Part shown: one piece after another, positions 63,921 to 64,000 of the stretch
Layout: the number at the start of each line of letters is the position of its first letter
Position numbering within the stretch: position 1 is the first letter of the stretch
NCBI GenBank assembly: GCA_039621445.1
Contig: CP154956.1
Span: forward strand, 53,120,806 to 53,184,805
Origin: Euglena gracilis
Taxonomy: Eukaryota; Euglenida; Euglenophyceae; Euglenales
Length of the DNA: 64,000 nucleotides
Direction: 5' to 3'
Made by a program: the position numbers and the translations under genes
Notes under the pieces: generated by a model
The model's database searches: none
What the model was told of the DNA's origin: nothing
What the model saw: the letters and a program-made list of their open reading frames with translations, nothing else

Positions 63921-64000
63921 GGAGTTTGGGACCCCTGAAGCGTTATAACAGTGCATTCAGAAAGCTGTTTGTAATTCTACAACAGAAAGGATTGCAGCCC
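63728..64000 (+). pseudogene. Second copy of element E tyrosine recombinase, 5' part
   Basis: Begins at ATG 63728 (MVAPINQNVQ...) and is open to the window end. The catalytic boxes lie beyond it, so whether this copy has the frameshift seen at 46600 is not known. Confidence 0.55.

Larger units (their letters stand above)
48191..64000 (+). repeat. 17.7-kb tandem duplication, copy 2 (runs past window end)
   Basis: Direct repeat of 30454 to about 46256. Scattered substitutions and small indels, mostly at G or C runs, distinguish the copies; by eye divergence is roughly one per hundred bases or less. Contents in order: B body, R and D terminus scraps, C, D body, E (incomplete). Confidence 0.92.
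60475..64000 (+). mobile_element. Second copy of element E (truncated by window end)
   Basis: Repeats 42741 to about 46256: left terminus, ITR, ORF1, RT-RNase H, methyltransferase, start of recombinase. Its inactivating differences from copy 1 lie at other places, so each copy preserves what the other lost in ORF1. Confidence 0.85.

Noticed and set aside
1-64000. Host protein-coding genes, tRNA or rRNA genes, CRISPR arrays
   Set aside because: None could be recognised; all convincing coding motifs belong to retroelements, and the direct repeats found are LTRs, tandem duplication or LTR satellites rather than spacer arrays.

Overview
The window is eukaryotic, repeat-dominated DNA. It holds no recognisable host gene, tRNA or rRNA, and almost every interpretable base belongs to transposable elements stacked inside one another. 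The organism cannot be named from the sequence. A cytosine-methyltransferase-bearing Ty3/Gypsy element recalls the methyltransferase retrotransposons reported from charophyte algae and dinoflagellates; the general composition would also suit a repeat-rich fungus. Both are impressions.

Bases 1-5460 carry no gene. The first 3.4 kb is dotted with a GCGG-N4-CCGC near-palindrome. There is a hAT-like MITE with an 8-bp target duplication (1920-2384), a (TG)13 tract, a 103-bp 'solo' remnant of a DIRS-type element (4785-4887) and a second small inverted-repeat element.

Bases 5461 to about 47628 are a nest of tyrosine-recombinase (DIRS-like) retroelements. Matching inverted termini, internal complementary regions (ICRs) and interrupted terminal repeats give the order. 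Element D is outermost. It contains remnant R (minus strand) and element C in its left terminus, and element E in its ICR. R contains a hAT-like MITE and element B. B contains element A in its left inverted repeat. A's first gene contains a complete 18.1-kb Gypsy chromovirus (7054-25188). Each DIRS-like element is about 4.5-4.8 kb and encodes a Gag-like ORF1, reverse transcriptase-RNase H, an adenine-methyltransferase-like NPPW domain and a tyrosine recombinase. All are broken except the RT-RNase H ORFs of E and its copy.

The Gypsy element is the youngest layer. It has about 4-kb near-identical LTRs, a CAAG target duplication, a TGG-starting PBS and a purine tract. Gag (838 aa) is separated from Pol by one in-frame TAG. 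Pol carries, in order, a complete viral-type cytosine-C5 methyltransferase, aspartic protease, RT, RNase H, integrase and chromodomain. Two extra ORFs follow pol, one with a second CCHC zinc knuckle.

From 30454 the DNA is duplicated in tandem. Bases 30454-48190 (17,737 bp) reappear from 48191 to the window end with under roughly 1-2% visible divergence, fusing the start of a sixth DIRS-like element (F) to the body of B and repeating C, D and E. The two copies of E carry different inactivating lesions.
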